Source: Laburnicola sp. R22_1 (taxonomy: Eukaryota > Ascomycota > Dothideomycetes > Pleosporales > Didymosphaeriaceae). From it: a stretch of DNA of 64,000 nucleotides. Shown piece by piece: positions 44,001 through 56,260 of this stretch. The notes beneath the pieces were generated by a model. It saw only the letters and a program-made list of their open reading frames with translations. It was not told the origin of the DNA and searched no databases. The stretch covers positions 1,674,001 to 1,738,000 of the forward strand of contig JACONQ010000002.1 in NCBI GenBank assembly GCA_014281115.1. The letters run 5' to 3'. The stretch's first letter is position 1, and every line of letters begins with the position of its first letter. The position numbers and the translations under genes are program-made.

Positions 44001-47000
44001 GCTTGGCGGAGCGTTTCCATGTCCTTGCTCCTGCGTGCGCCAGGAGGCCGGATTGCATCGCGACACCGACACCCATCCGTGGATTCGAGGATGCCATGTG
44101 CCGATTCTGCGTCGTTCTTGGCTATCTCCCAAGGGGCGACACAGCTGCAGCCTTCCTGCGTCGGTTAAACGTCCTGTACAAGCCACATATTTCCGCCCGT
44201 CTGGCGAGATGTGCTCAGGTGATTGGATCGTGTACATCAGGGAACCTGTTCTTGCGCCGCAAACAGTGGCTTGATGCTCCGCCAGCTCCATCAGCAAGCT
44301 TCCGTGGCTTGTTTGCTCGTGTAACAGAGAGAGCCCGCTTTCAGAAGGCCTGAAATGCTTCTCAATCCGTTTTCTAGTCTCAGCCCTGCCGGTATCACAT
44401 CATCCTTGGCGGCGGCGTTCGTGTATGTGCCCATATGTTTCGACGCCTGATGGATTATTACTTGCTTTTGGACACAGTTCTGACTTCAAGTCTTGCATCG
44501 GTCATCTTCCTGCACCGAAATACGCCAAGGTTGTAAGATCTTGTCACTTGGATGCAGCACGCTGCCTCTGCAGTTCCGGGTCCGTATCTTGCTTCTTCGT
44601 CGCTGTAGGACGATGCACTTGACTTCTCACGCCACCATGCACAACTCCGCCAAGTTCTTTTGCATACGTACGTCGCTGATCACATGTTTGGGTTGGAAAT
44701 CGTAGGCTAGGCTGCAACACGTGTGATTCATCGCACCACCATAGGACCACCAACCCACTGCGTGCATCAGCTGCAGAGAGAGAAGCAAAAGGCATCCGAT
44801 TTCGCCAGAGTCTTCGGCCCGCGAACTTGTCTGCCACACTCACTCACCAGCCTGGTCAGAACCCCACTGTGACACAGAGGTCTCGTCCATGGTCTTGCAG
44901 GTGCGTCGGTTGGTCGCACAGCTCGGTAACCATGTTTGCATCGTCGGATCATTGCACCATCCCATCCTCGCGCGTGTTCCCCGCTTCTGACACGACGTGC
45001 GCCCTCGCTGAACCTGTGTTCGTCTGTCTGGCTCCACACTGTGGGTCCGGAGGCATCAGCGCGTAGCGACCCAAGTAGCACAGCTGCATGTCCAGATTTG
45101 CTTCTGTGCAGACAGCGACACTTGCTTCTGTGCTCTACGCAGCCTTTTGTATCACGTTCCTTCGGTTTGCTCCTCCCACCCTGGCCGATCCACGAGGTGC
45201 CGCTTCCGAACTCGACTGTACCGGTTGTCAGCTCCAGCGGCTACTCGTCTCTGTGACCGACCCGAAGATGCACTCCGCCGCCTCTGTGCATTGCTGCTCT
45301 CGGAGAAGACGTTTACGTATCGGGCGGCTGCATCGTGTAATCCAGTTCGAACCATGTCCGCGAGTGTCGGCAAGCACAAGCATGACAGACAACATATGGG
45401 CGTGCAGTGGCTCGACGTCTCTAGTTTCACTCACTTCTGGCATGAAGGTAGTTACCTTTCGCTATTGGAGTTACCTTTCGTTACCTAGGCATTGGACGAA
45501 TCATCCGGCAAACGCAACAGACAGGAACAAGTCTGTGCATTCTGATGGACCTTGGCAGCGCTGATGACCGGTTGGTGCGCGTTCGTTGTACACTGTTTCT
45601 CAACGACTGTACACAAGAGCTGTCAGCGTAACAATGGCTACCTGTGTACGTGCGTACGAGAGAGTGCAGGATCGCTGGAAAGGCGGCAAAGTGCGTTGGT
45701 CGGGTCGGAAGCGACGAGCGAGCAACGATAACTAACACTCACGTTCCTTCACCGACTTCTTGCTATCCCTTTCTTCCTCGCTTCTTTACGCTTAAGCGCT
45801 GACGCTACGGTCGTTCGTTCGTTCGTTACTCCGCTAATGCGCTGGTTACACGCTGCTGTTAGACGTTTGGCTTGATCCTGTGTTCGACAGTGGACCTGGA
45901 ACTGGTTCATGCTTTTGCGATGTCGCCTGTCCCGGACTGATGGAGGACCCGGTCATAGACCCACTGAACCATCTGCGCCGAAGTTATCAGGGAGTATACC
46001 ATGCTCTAGGTACTTATCGCTGAGAAGTTGGTTGCTTACGGCTCGTCTCCTGCACCTATGTAAGTCTAGAAACTGACTGATGAACGCTGCCTTGACAAGC
46101 GCCATTGCTCTCTGCGCTGTACCCATCTCGCAGAAAGCACTCCATAATCTGGTGTAGGACGAGAGCCCACTACAACCGTGTTCTCTAGAAGCAAGATAAG
46201 AGCTGAAATGAAAAAAGGACCAATCGTTCCTCTATCTGGAGTCTGTACCAGACAAGCTCAGAGTATACGGACCGAGAGCCGCACCCCCGCACCCTCACCA
46301 CTCCCGACTTCACTAGAATTGAAAGATTTAACGTCCTTATCGTACACGCCCTGTAGGCGTCAGGTTCCGTCCAAGCGGCTGCCGTCTCGCAGTATATCGG
46401 GACCAACACATGGCGGCTGTCCCGATCCTTGATGAAAATCGCACCCGTTTACCCCGAGCACGTGTCGTCCACCCCTCGGAGAATTTGAAACCAATACACT
46501 TTTCTTTCTCCGTAGCACGAGTGGCACAACATGTATATGTGTCACGTATCTTTCAAGGTTCCCCGCATTACCGCGATGCACCCACCCAGCTTGAGCGCTA
46601 TCTCTGGCACTTTTCATGCACACTTGCTTCGTTGGTAGCTCGGTCGCTAGTTGTGCGCCGTGCGATCTTGTTGCATACTACTCACCAATCCACCCAATCA
46701 GCAACTCAGCGCCTCTCGTGTATCCGTTACACGACAGTGCTGAATAAAATGAAACTAAGTCTGGACTCGACACATTTAGGTGGGTCGTTCACCACGTATC
46801 CCTTACTTCGCTACTTCGCGTTCACGGGCGAGCTTTGTTTGATTGAACATGGATGTTTGGTAGATAATGAACCATAGTTCGTGATGCGGCTGTGCGGACT
46901 TTGTCTCGCTCGTTCGATATTGCGTAAGAGGTTATCCTTATTGGTCCTGGAAGTCCCGAAGTTTAAACCCCGAGAGCGATTAGGGAAGCAACCAACTAAT

Positions 47001-47357
47001 TGTCTCTATGACATGCAAACTTGTACTCTCTTCTTCAGAACGTTCGCAAAAGATACGGGTGGTGGAACTTGAAACATGTCGGACCGTTCTTAGATGCCAG
47101 CTAAGTAAACAAGCTCTACATCTCCAGAATGTGACATTCTATCATCATAACTTTCATGTCTACGACTTGAATTCCGACACTACCCAAACTCGGCTCCACC
47201 CTACATGTACGGCCGCCTTGATCTGATTACCGCCTGACCAAACAGCGATATGGACCATGATACTTCATCATAATAAAGATAGATGCGGTCACCCACATTC
47301 AAACCCCATCACCAAAGCCGCCGAGCCCATTACGCAACGACCCCAAACAACAACCAT
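41002..47357. other. Gene-poor 6.4-kb region with microsatellites
   Basis: No gene is supported. The first ~400 bp should be the kinase 3' UTR. Simple repeats include CTAC units near 41193-41206, AC units near 41785, AACGCC units near 41978-42000, GGGCT units at about 43706-43730, and GTTC units near 45812-45825. Several frames of 100-180 codons exist on both strands, but their translations are compositionally odd and overlap one another. Confidence 0.5.
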
Positions 47358-49296
47358 CTATCCCTGCTCAATCCCATCACTCCTCAACGGCATCCACCCC
47401 CTCACCGAAAGCACCGTCGCCACCCCATCCACAACCCACTCCCCACTCGCCTTCGTCTCATGACTATCCCACACCTTCCTCTTCAACAACCACTTCCCCA
47501 AGTCCCGCCCCGCACTCAGCGCCCACTTCTCATCCACCAGCTCATCAATCTCCTCCGCCTCAGGATGCAACCGCTTATACGTATCCCACTTGACCTCCCC
47601 GCCGACCACGTCGGTAGTACCCGTCGACGCGCAGGCATACCTCTCGGTCCACTTTCCACTCAGGTCGATGACGGATTTGACGTAGTATGTCCACATGAGC
47701 TTGAAGCCGTGCGAGCGGTAGATGCCGACCAGGACGTCGAGGCCATCGCGGCGGATGACGATGCTCGGCGCGGTGGACGATGCGCTGGTGCGACGCCACC
47801 ACTCGACGACTTTCTTCTCCGGGTCGAGGAAGGCGTCTAGGATGGCGGGCTGCGAGTGGAACAGCACGGTTGCGACGGCGTCGCAGAGTCGCGGCTTGAC
47901 GTGCTCGAGGAGCGAGAGATCGTCGGGTGGGTCGACGAGGTTGCGCCAGTCGAGGATGTGCATGTGTCGCTCGGGCATGTGTGCGGGGAGGCGGGGATGC
48001 GCGTCTAGGAAGACTTCTTGGGCGAAGTGGTCGTGGAGGTCGCCGCTGGTGGGGTTCATCAGGTCGAGGGTGGCGAGGTCGGCGACCATGTCGATGTATT
48101 GCTCTTGGGCGCGGAGACGCTCTTCTTCTGGGTCCTTGCGGGCGAGCGAGCGGGAATCGTAATCGTTGGTGTCATCGTCGCTTCGGTATGTGCGTCTGGA
48201 ACCATAGGTGGAGATGGTGTGGTTAATTCTCGAACGCAGGCTGACATGGCTCCGACTGAGTGTTGTGCTCGTATTGTTCAAGTCGCGCGGGGTGTACTTG
48301 TTCGCGGATGATTTTCTACCCCTGTTAGTGAAGCCTACTTTTTCATTGTGCTGTGTACTCACAGATCCTGGTACATCTGAGGGTCGAATTCATCCTCGTC
48401 AGCGTCCCAGGGGCTTCTCACGCTTCCGCGGACAGTGGGCGGTTTGCAAACAGAGCGGACGGTGCCTAAATGGGTAGCAGAAGATTTTCTGACATAGTCA
48501 GTAGGTGATGCTCGCCTGATTTTAGGGTTACTTACAGGTCCTGGTAAATGCGACTGTCGAACTCTTCACTATCAGCATCCCAAGGGTCCTTAGAGACCTC
48601 CCCCAGAGTTCCAGATGACATTCCCCGATAAGAGCGAGCCGACTCTGCGTCCAAACCCGCAGCTTGAGAGTTGGACTTCGAACTCGACACAGACCGACAA
48701 TCATCTTCATGAAGTCTCGATGGGTGGTAGAGACTCGAGCGACAACTCGCATGCGGTGACTGAGGTTGCGACGCCGATGCAGACGCGCATTCGTCATCAT
48801 CAAGCGCAGTCGATATAGACTCTAGATCATCTTCGTCAAGCACGGCCACCAGCTTCTCTTCTTCGTGTTGATCGAGTACCAGATCATCATCCGGCCCGAG
48901 TGAACCGCCAATCGAGTCGCTCAGGCTTGCGATAGAGTCGTGACGGCTATGTGAAAGCGTCTCTTGCAGCAGTGTCATGTTCGGCGGCGTCATGCTCACG
49001 GACGTGCGCACGGCGTTGTAAAGTCCCTCTGCGATCTCGTCTTCCCAACCGCTGTCGCTGTCGCTGTCGCTGGACTTGTCACTGGCGTACTCCTCGTACT
49101 CCTCGTCACTGCTAGACTCGTCGGTCTCGAATCCAGCACAGAGCGGTGTTGATTCAACGGGTGTGCATAGATCGTTGTACAGTTTCGTCTCGACTTCAGT
49201 TTCTTGGCTGCTGCTGTTGGTGCGAGACTTTTTGTGTATGGGTGCCGGAGAGGGCGGCGACGAAGGCTTAGAGGAAGTTGAACGCTTCTTGGGCAT
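47358..49296 (-). CDS. Unknown protein with duplicated acidic PWDAD..EFD..YQDL motif
   Basis: Three exons on the minus strand: 49296-48536, 48488-48363, 48321-47358, giving 616 residues; I do not recognise the family. The first ~250 residues are disordered, with a basic start (MPKKRSTSSK) and long Ser/Asp/Glu stretches. Exon 1 ends with PWDADSEEFDSRIYQDL (about 238-254). Exon 2 ends with PWDADEDEFDPQMYQDL (about 280-296), a clear duplication with both copies ending at the same split Leu codon. The C-terminal ~230 residues look folded (YIDMVADLATLDLMNP, HILDWRNLVDPPDDLSLLEH, then WTYYVKSVIDLSGKW). A basic patch (GRKSSANKY) follows the repeats. A nuclear or regulatory protein would fit; that is inference only. 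Confidence 0.8.
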
Positions 49297-50694
49297 CTTG
49301 AGAGGACTCGTTTAGTAGAGTGTCAAAAGATAGGCGCATAAAGTGAGGTACAGAGGATAAGATATGATGGCCGATGATATCAGGTTGAGGACAGAATGGG
49401 GGTGCGTGGGCGTTGAAGATGCACGAGAGGCGCGCATTTTAATGGAGGGGTCTGCCAAGATGATATGAAAGAGGGAGGTAGTTTGTGTGAAAGATTGTCA
49501 AGTACCCGGGATAGATTGCTGCTTTACATCAATCACTCCCACGGTTGGTTTGGAAATAGGTCACCGCGGAGATTTACAACTAGAAGACACCGTGACTTTC
49601 CATACTTTGCGCCATCCAACTCCTACCATCGTGTGGGCTTGATACGATCATTTCTCAGTAAAGTCCCTGTCCACTAGTTAACAATAAGGAGTTAGAAACC
49701 CTAGCCAAGATTCTTTACGTCGTGTAGTTATCCAAGATTGTCTTTATAACGTGTAGTTTTCGATGATCATTGAGGCTTACGCAATCACTTTCGCAAAACT
49801 AGATCCACATATTCTTCGATGAAGAGCCTTGACATTGACATGGCCGAATGATCTCAGGCGTTGAATTACGCAGTAATGGGGCCGAATCCAGTGGGTCAGG
49901 ACGCGGCCGATCTCTGTCTCCTGTAGCTTTCATTTTATGGAATATTCTCAAGCCTATTCCCTGACATTGCTTATTTAGCTCGAGTTATTTTTCGCGATAA
50001 TATAGGCTATAGCGCTTATGAATACCTACAGACTTCCGTTAGCCTGTTTCCATCGCAAAATGCGGCAATTAGGAGAACTCATCTCAACAGGTTCATGGCT
50101 GCGTCTCCCAACAACTACCGATCGGATCAACACCCTTGATCCTAGTCCAGATGGGAGCATTCTTTAGATCGATGAACCAGATCGAGAATCTTAGTCTGAC
50201 CGCAATCTTTCTAGTATGTGACAATGTCGCTCTGCATCGATGTTGATTATAAGCGCATCACGGTCTCTTCAACGAACCATGAGCCTTTCCGACCTACCTG
50301 GTAAACTTCTGACTAGAACTGGTAGTGAATGCAATAGCAACCATCTGTAGCAGGAAGTTGCTTCCCCTGATGATGTTTTTGATGGGAACCGAGTCAACCG
50401 TGAAGTGGTAATGGTGCGCGTGGCGAGCGGCCGGTCTAGCCCAGAAAGGTAGGAGCTCAACTCCCGCAACCTCCTAGTGCATATTATATCACGGCGTTCC
50501 TCGTCTTCCCCACAGACTAACCGCAGATTCCCCGCAAAACCATAGCCTGTTTCGGTATGATGTTGACCGAAGCTAGGCCACCAGATGCTTAGAGGTATCG
50601 GCTAGTCATGTCCCGAAGTTATGATAGACTGCTATAAAAAAGTCGAAGGTACATCGATTCCACTTGACACAAGTTATCCCTAGCGAGATTAAAC
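49297..50694. other. Divergent intergenic region, no gene seen
   Basis: 1.4 kb between the unknown gene (-) and the rhamnosidase (+). I see no coding pattern and no marked repeat. Both promoters should lie here. Confidence 0.5.
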
Positions 50695-52961
50695 ATGAAG
50701 TCGAGCTTCGCGATATCTACGTTCAGTCTCGTCTCTTTGACGCTGGCATCACCATACGCCGAATACATCCTTGCGCCAGCATCCCGAACTCTGTATCCGT
50801 TCTCCGTACACAGCTCCAATGGTTCTGTCAGTAAACCAGAGAGCCTGACCTCTTCACCTGGTAGCGCCATCTTTGAGAACGATGCCGCTACAGCGTATGA
50901 TTTTGGGAAGAATATCGCTGGGGTAGTCACCTTGACCGTTGGATCCGTGTCCGACTCTGAGCAGTTTATCGGTGTCACCTTTTCGGAAAGCTCTTTGTGG
51001 GTCTCTAATCGGTCTTGCGATGCTACAGCGGATGCTGGGAAAGACGAAACATTATGGTTCCAACCCAAAGCCCCAGGCAGATACACCGCACCGCGGGACA
51101 AGGAACGAGGAGGGTTTCGCTACATGACGCTCGTCCACAATGGCACAGGGAGTGTAGAAATTACTTCTGCAGAGATCCATTTTACACCTATGCCTCACTG
51201 GGAAGATGATGCGCTTGCCGACTACACTGGATATTTCCATTGTGATGGTAAGATTCTTTGCCATATTGCCGAGATGCATCGCTCATAACAACAGACGAAC
51301 TGCTGAACCGCGTTTGGTACGTTATCTTCAACGAAGAAGTACTGAGTTCAACGCTCTAACTGCGAACAGGTACGCTGGAGCATATACAAACCAGATGTGT
51401 ACCATCGACCCACAGTATGGTAATGCCTTGGTCCATCTCGGCCAAATCAATCATTCAATTTCTGATGCGACCAATGTGACATGGTGGAATAATTTCACAA
51501 TCAGTGAAGGACACTCTGTTTTGACCGATGGAGCGAAAAGAGACAGACTTGTGTGGGCCGGAGGTACCCTTCTTGATAATCATTTATATCCCATCGCTGA
51601 TTGTTGAAAGATATGGCAATAGCTGTTCCAGCAGTAGTCACTTCCACGAATGATGTCATCTCCATCGAAAATGCTCTCAATTCGCTGTTCGACCTACAGA
51701 ATTCAACGACTGGGCAGCTACCGTACGCTGGCAAGGGGTTTCGCACCGCTATATCGTTCACATATCACTTGTACACGTTGATCGGTGTCACCGACCACTA
51801 TTTGTATACTGTACGTGGAATTCGCTCTGACCTTTCGTGCGTCGTTGACTTTGATATAGGGTAGCCTGGATTATGCTGCCTCTCTCTGGTCGAAGTGGAA
51901 GCTTGCCATGAACCTCTCGTTAAGTTTCATCGATGAAACCGGTTTGATGAATGTAACCTCGCGGAATGACTGGCTGCGTAACGGCATGGGTGGCCACAAC
52001 ATAGAAGGTATAACTACACTATCACACCGGTCGATCATATGGACTAACCAATGTACTAGCAAACGCAATTCTCTATTACACTATTAACCAAGGACTTATT
52101 CTAGCCGAAGCACTCAACGACACAGAATCTGTTGCCTCCTGGCAGGCCGCTGCCAATAAGATCAAGATCGCTGCCAACGAGCTCCTTTGGAACCGCGATA
52201 CTGGCATGTACATCGACAACGAAACTACAACGCTGTCGCCTCAGGATGGCAACTCGTGGGCTGTTGTGTCAAACCTCACACTCAACTCTTCGCAGGCTCA
52301 AACCATAAGTGTCAACCTGGCCAAGCGCTGGACACCATATGGAGCACCCGCACCTGAAGCGGCTGATGCCATCTCTCCTTTTATATCTGGGTTCGAGCTG
52401 CAGACACATTTCCTCGCAGAAAACACTACTGCTGCTCTCGCTTTGATGAGGTTACAATGGGGTTTCATGCTCAATGACCCACGAATGACGAATTCTACCT
52501 TCATAGAAGGATACTCTACGACAGGCGAGATTCACTATTCTCCGTATCTGAATGATGCTCGAGTATCGCATGCCCATGGGTGGGCAACCGGACCGACGTC
52601 TACGTTGACGTTCTACGTTGCAGGAATTCAGTTGCTTGGTGCAGGCGGGAAGACATGGCGCATCGCACCTTCGCTGGGTGATCTTACTGTTGCAGACGCA
52701 GGCTTCAGCACCGGCGTGGGATTCTTCTCTGCTAAGACTCAAGTAAGTGAAGACGGCTTACAGATGGACCTTGAAGCTCCGGAAGGTACCACTGGCGAAG
52801 TCAAAGTCCCTCGGATGTCGTGCGCAGGACAGATCATCATGAAAGAACAGTCTGGCAACCTCCAGAGTATTGAGATGGAAGTCGCAAAGGAGGATGCGGG
52901 ATCGATAAGTATGGCAGAGGTGCCGGGCGGCAAGTGGCAACTTACATTCACTTGTACGTGA
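50695..52961 (+). CDS. Secreted alpha-L-rhamnosidase-like glycoside hydrolase (GH78)
   Basis: Six exons join in frame: 50695-51247, 51295-51316, 51370-51563, 51611-51810, 51860-52007, 52060-52961, giving 672 residues. Exon 2 is only 22 nt. A signal peptide (MKSSFAISTFSLVSLTLASP) marks secretion, and many N-x-S/T sequons fit an extracellular glycoprotein. An N-terminal beta domain (about 20-190) precedes an (alpha/alpha)6 catalytic barrel. The barrel contains AGAYTNQMCTIDPQYGN, the acidic GAKRDRLVWAGD stretch with candidate catalytic Asp residues, SFTYHLYTLIGV and NDWLRNGMGGHN. A C-terminal beta-sandwich contains SHAHGWATGPTSTL. It would release L-rhamnose from plant glycosides or pectic side chains. 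Two apparent stops seen when reading straight through vanish when introns are removed, so the gene looks intact. Confidence 0.85.
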
Positions 52962-53399
52962 GGCTGTTTGACTATGGAGGTCAGCCGGGCCTCGTTCAAT
53001 TCAGAAAATTTCCTAAGTTGCTTTGGTTGCTTGCAGCACTATATAAAACCATCGATTATTTTTTACTCTTCTTACATGTACCTTCTAGATGTCTGCATAC
53101 AAAATGTCTAAGCGTCGGCATGGAACTATCCCTACCTTCCGATCCGATCCGTCCATCTTAGGCAACAATATTACGCCACCAATGATTGGACGCTGTATTT
53201 GAAGACCCACTTAGAGGACGTGAGATAGCTATTTGTTTACGAACATATCCGAGAGTGAGGTCCGGAACGGCTGACTGTTTAGTGACGAGCACAACAACAC
53301 TCGGCTATATAAGATGCCCCGAGAATCGATATTGGCTCGACATCGATCGATACTTAGAACAGTCTCCATTCACGAAGCTTCTATCCCAAAACTTCCACC
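52962..53399. other. Intergenic, no gene seen
   Basis: 438 bp between the rhamnosidase stop and the DJ-1/PfpI start, both plus strand. It should hold the 3' end of the former and the promoter of the latter (TATATAA-like sequence near 53305). Confidence 0.45.
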
Positions 53400-54157
53400 A
53401 TGTCCTCTTTCAATGGTACCCCCAAATCCCTTCGCATCGGCGTCCTTTACGAACAAGTCCAACTGAGCGACATCACTGGTCTTGACATCTTGGGCAGCAT
53501 GTCTACCAGAGTCTTCAATCTAGTCTCTCAAATTCTTCCCAACATCGTTCCACTCAAACCCTACGCCATCGACATGGAATTTCTCTACATCTCTTCGTCC
53601 CTCGACCTCGCCTGGGCAACTCCCGAGATGTACATCAAGCCCACACATACATACGAGAACGCGCCTCGAGACTTGGATATCCTTCTGCTCGGCGGACCTG
53701 ACCCATCCGCAGTGTCTGAAGCCAGTCTGACGTTCTTGCAAGAGGCTAGCAAACAGACCAAGGTCATCTTGTCGACTTGCAGCGGTGGCATGTGGTTGGC
53801 TAGAAGTGGAATATTGAACCGGAAGAAGGCAACTACGAACCGGATGTTGCTGGACGCTGCGAAGCATATGTTTCCAAAGGTTGAGTGGCAGGATCAGAGG
53901 TGGGTCATTGAAGATGGGCACTTTGAGGGGGCACAGGTGTGGACTGCTGGTGGTGCAGGTTGTGGTAAGTGTGATGTGAATGTGCTTTTCGGATCTTGAA
54001 CGTTAACGAGATTATAGGTATCGATATGATTATAGAGTACGCGTTGCAGAACTTCCATGAAAAACTGGTGGCACTAGCCTGTCAGGGCTTGGATTTCGAA
54101 ATTGAGGGGAGGCGTCAAGCCTACAGCGGCCCGTTTGCCCCCGTTATGGGAAGCTGA
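53400..54157 (+). CDS. DJ-1/PfpI-family protein (class I glutamine-amidotransferase-like)
   Basis: Two exons, 53400-53964 and 54018-54157, giving 234 residues, a normal length for one flavodoxin-like DJ-1/PfpI domain. LRIGVLYEQVQLSDITGLDI matches the first strand and helix of the family (usually a VLVYDG.. type strand then D-x-x-G). DLDILLLGGPDP is the strand with the conserved GG. The nucleophile elbow is VILSTCSGGMWLARSGIL with Cys about 127. WTAGGAGCGIDMIIEYAL, rebuilt over the intron, is the conserved closing helix. Such fungal proteins are cytosolic and of unclear function (hydrolase-, chaperone- or isonitrile-hydratase-like). The next helices are intact and the protein ends PFAPVMGS. 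Confidence 0.88.
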
Positions 54158-56260
54158 ATTGACGTGGTGATTTTGTCAAGTTCTGGTACGATGTCAATGA
54201 GACAAGGAGGGCTTCTCGGGTTGTAAATTTTAGATTCGAGTACTAAAGTCTACAGGTAATCTGAGGAGCTAGCTTTGTAGCCTGAAGCAATATCCGTAAC
54301 ACTGCCTTTCATAAAGCTATTTTTCGTACTTTATTGTTTTAACACAGGTGAAAAAAATAAAACATACTGCAATTAATATTAGTCATACTTCTATGTTACT
54401 TACTCGATCCTACCTGCTGGATTGTATATTTACGCTGTAAGGTCTTATGCTCGATAAAATCTTAGTTTAACTATATATAGGTACAGAGAAGTGAATGAAT
54501 AAATAAGGGTAGAGAATGCGAGACAGTCTCCCGATATGACATCGCTTACCACAAATACTCCCATCTCTTAGCTTCTCGCATGTTGTTGCTAATTAGGCGC
54601 AGAAAAATGGCAGTTGTGTATACGAAAATCTACCATCCACCTCATGCTGCCAGGAAGGAGATGTCAACTGGTTCCAGAGATTTCAATGACTTAGATTCTC
54701 GTGAGATGCATCATCCGAATGCACGGCTACAGACAGCATTCACCCCAAATTCGTGAATACACCATTTGACTCTTCCTTCCACAAAGCTTGATTGATGCGA
54801 TGTCAACGCCAGGCGAACCATCCTTTGCCTAGCCGAGTAGGGACCTTTCGTAATTCAATGTTTTCAATACGAGCAAGATTTCTGCCGTGTTACCTATCTA
54901 TGGTGGGCACACAGACTCCGCAGGAAGATTTACCGCTTATCTACCTACTCGGTACTCCATCAGCTGTAGCCCGCTAATTCGGGGTAGTTGTCGAGGTCAC
55001 GCACATCTTCTGTTTCAAGAAATACCTGCAGGGAATGGTCAGGTGGCACATCTTGGCACGTACAAGGCAGGAAATTGATAATAGAATCACATAATGGCGC
55101 CATCGAGAACATGCAGGTGCGCTTTGCCCACTAACCGCCCTCCTGGGATAATTGATAAGGCACAGAGTGTAGGATGTCGAAATACTGAAGCTCTTACTAT
55201 GTAGTAGACAAAGCCCATGCAGGCCTGACGCTCTCGTGGTATCGAGATCTGTCCCACTGCATCATTGTTGGAAATAATTGAATAAAGATGAAACGTGAAT
55301 TGAAGTAAAGGCGAAGATCAGAACTCTACAAGCTTAAAATTGCTTTTTACGAACCCTTGACGCCTCTTTACACAAAGGCTGAAGACTAAACCTAATTAAG
55401 GCTTCCGGTCAATATTTACTGTCAGGCCGCATCTGCCAGTGATTACTACACCTCCCATCATATGCAATCAGACATGTGGACGACGCTTATTGGTGTAGAA
55501 GATCCCCATTGGAACGGCAGCTTCGAAGTGTAGGCGCCCTCTCGTGGTGATACAAAGTCTCACAGTCGGAAAATGGGGTTCTCATTTCCGGCCGAGATTT
55601 GCAGAAACACGGCAGACTTTTTGATCAACAACATCGGGCTGGAAAAGAGCCCAATTATACCCACATAGCTTATAATTGGAGAAACTATCTTGGTCCGGCA
55701 TCAACGAGATACTTACAATGACACGAGCCGCTGGTTAGCTTTTGAGATTCTATGATCCCTAGGCAGCGTACTGGAGTATCAGTTTTGTACCTTAGGTAGA
55801 TGTTGTTCCACCATCAGAACATATAAGATGGCCAACGCGCGATCGAACCTTGGAAGCTGCGGCGCAAATGGGACGTACTTGCGGTACCACAAGGCTGGCA
55901 GCCAGATGAATTCCTGTACCTAAACACAATCTGGAGAGTAACCGGTCCGTGCACATATGCATGACCGTGGATGTAGCAGCCTGACAGCTGAGTTGCTTCC
56001 ACTTCACCCACCCTTCAGAACACAGAAACCGGGACGCTCGATTCGCATCACTTGTTATTCTCGATTAATGCGACTGGTTGTTTTATATGTCCCTGCTGCT
56101 TTCTCAGAGCACTCTATATGTCATCGTAATGCCAGCCTGCTCGAAAGCCAACCCCGTGGCAAGCTCCTGGAGTCGGTAGCCTTCTACGGTATCAAAGGAC
56201 TGTGATTAAGGCAACTTTTATTGACGTCGAGCTGCTCAGCTCTTTCCTAAGGCAGAGAGA
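54158..56260. other. Intergenic 2.1 kb, no gene supported
   Basis: The part around 54250-54530 is AT-rich. One TACCTTAGGTA motif lies at 55788-55798. Short frames on both strands show no family pattern. Confidence 0.5.

Noticed and set aside
43764..44297. A 177-codon minus-strand frame
   Set aside because: No conserved motif, unusual composition, and competing frames on the plus strand over the same DNA.
45340..45365. A tRNA-like GGTTCGAA segment on the minus strand
   Set aside because: No acceptor stem or anticodon arm could be built around it; no tRNA gene is supported in the window.
47283..47840. A 185-codon plus-strand frame
   Set aside because: Antisense to the last exon of the three-exon unknown gene.
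51248..51611. Apparent stops inside the rhamnosidase gene
   Set aside because: They fall within introns with good GT..AG ends, and the joined exons restore conserved GH78-like sequence in phase.
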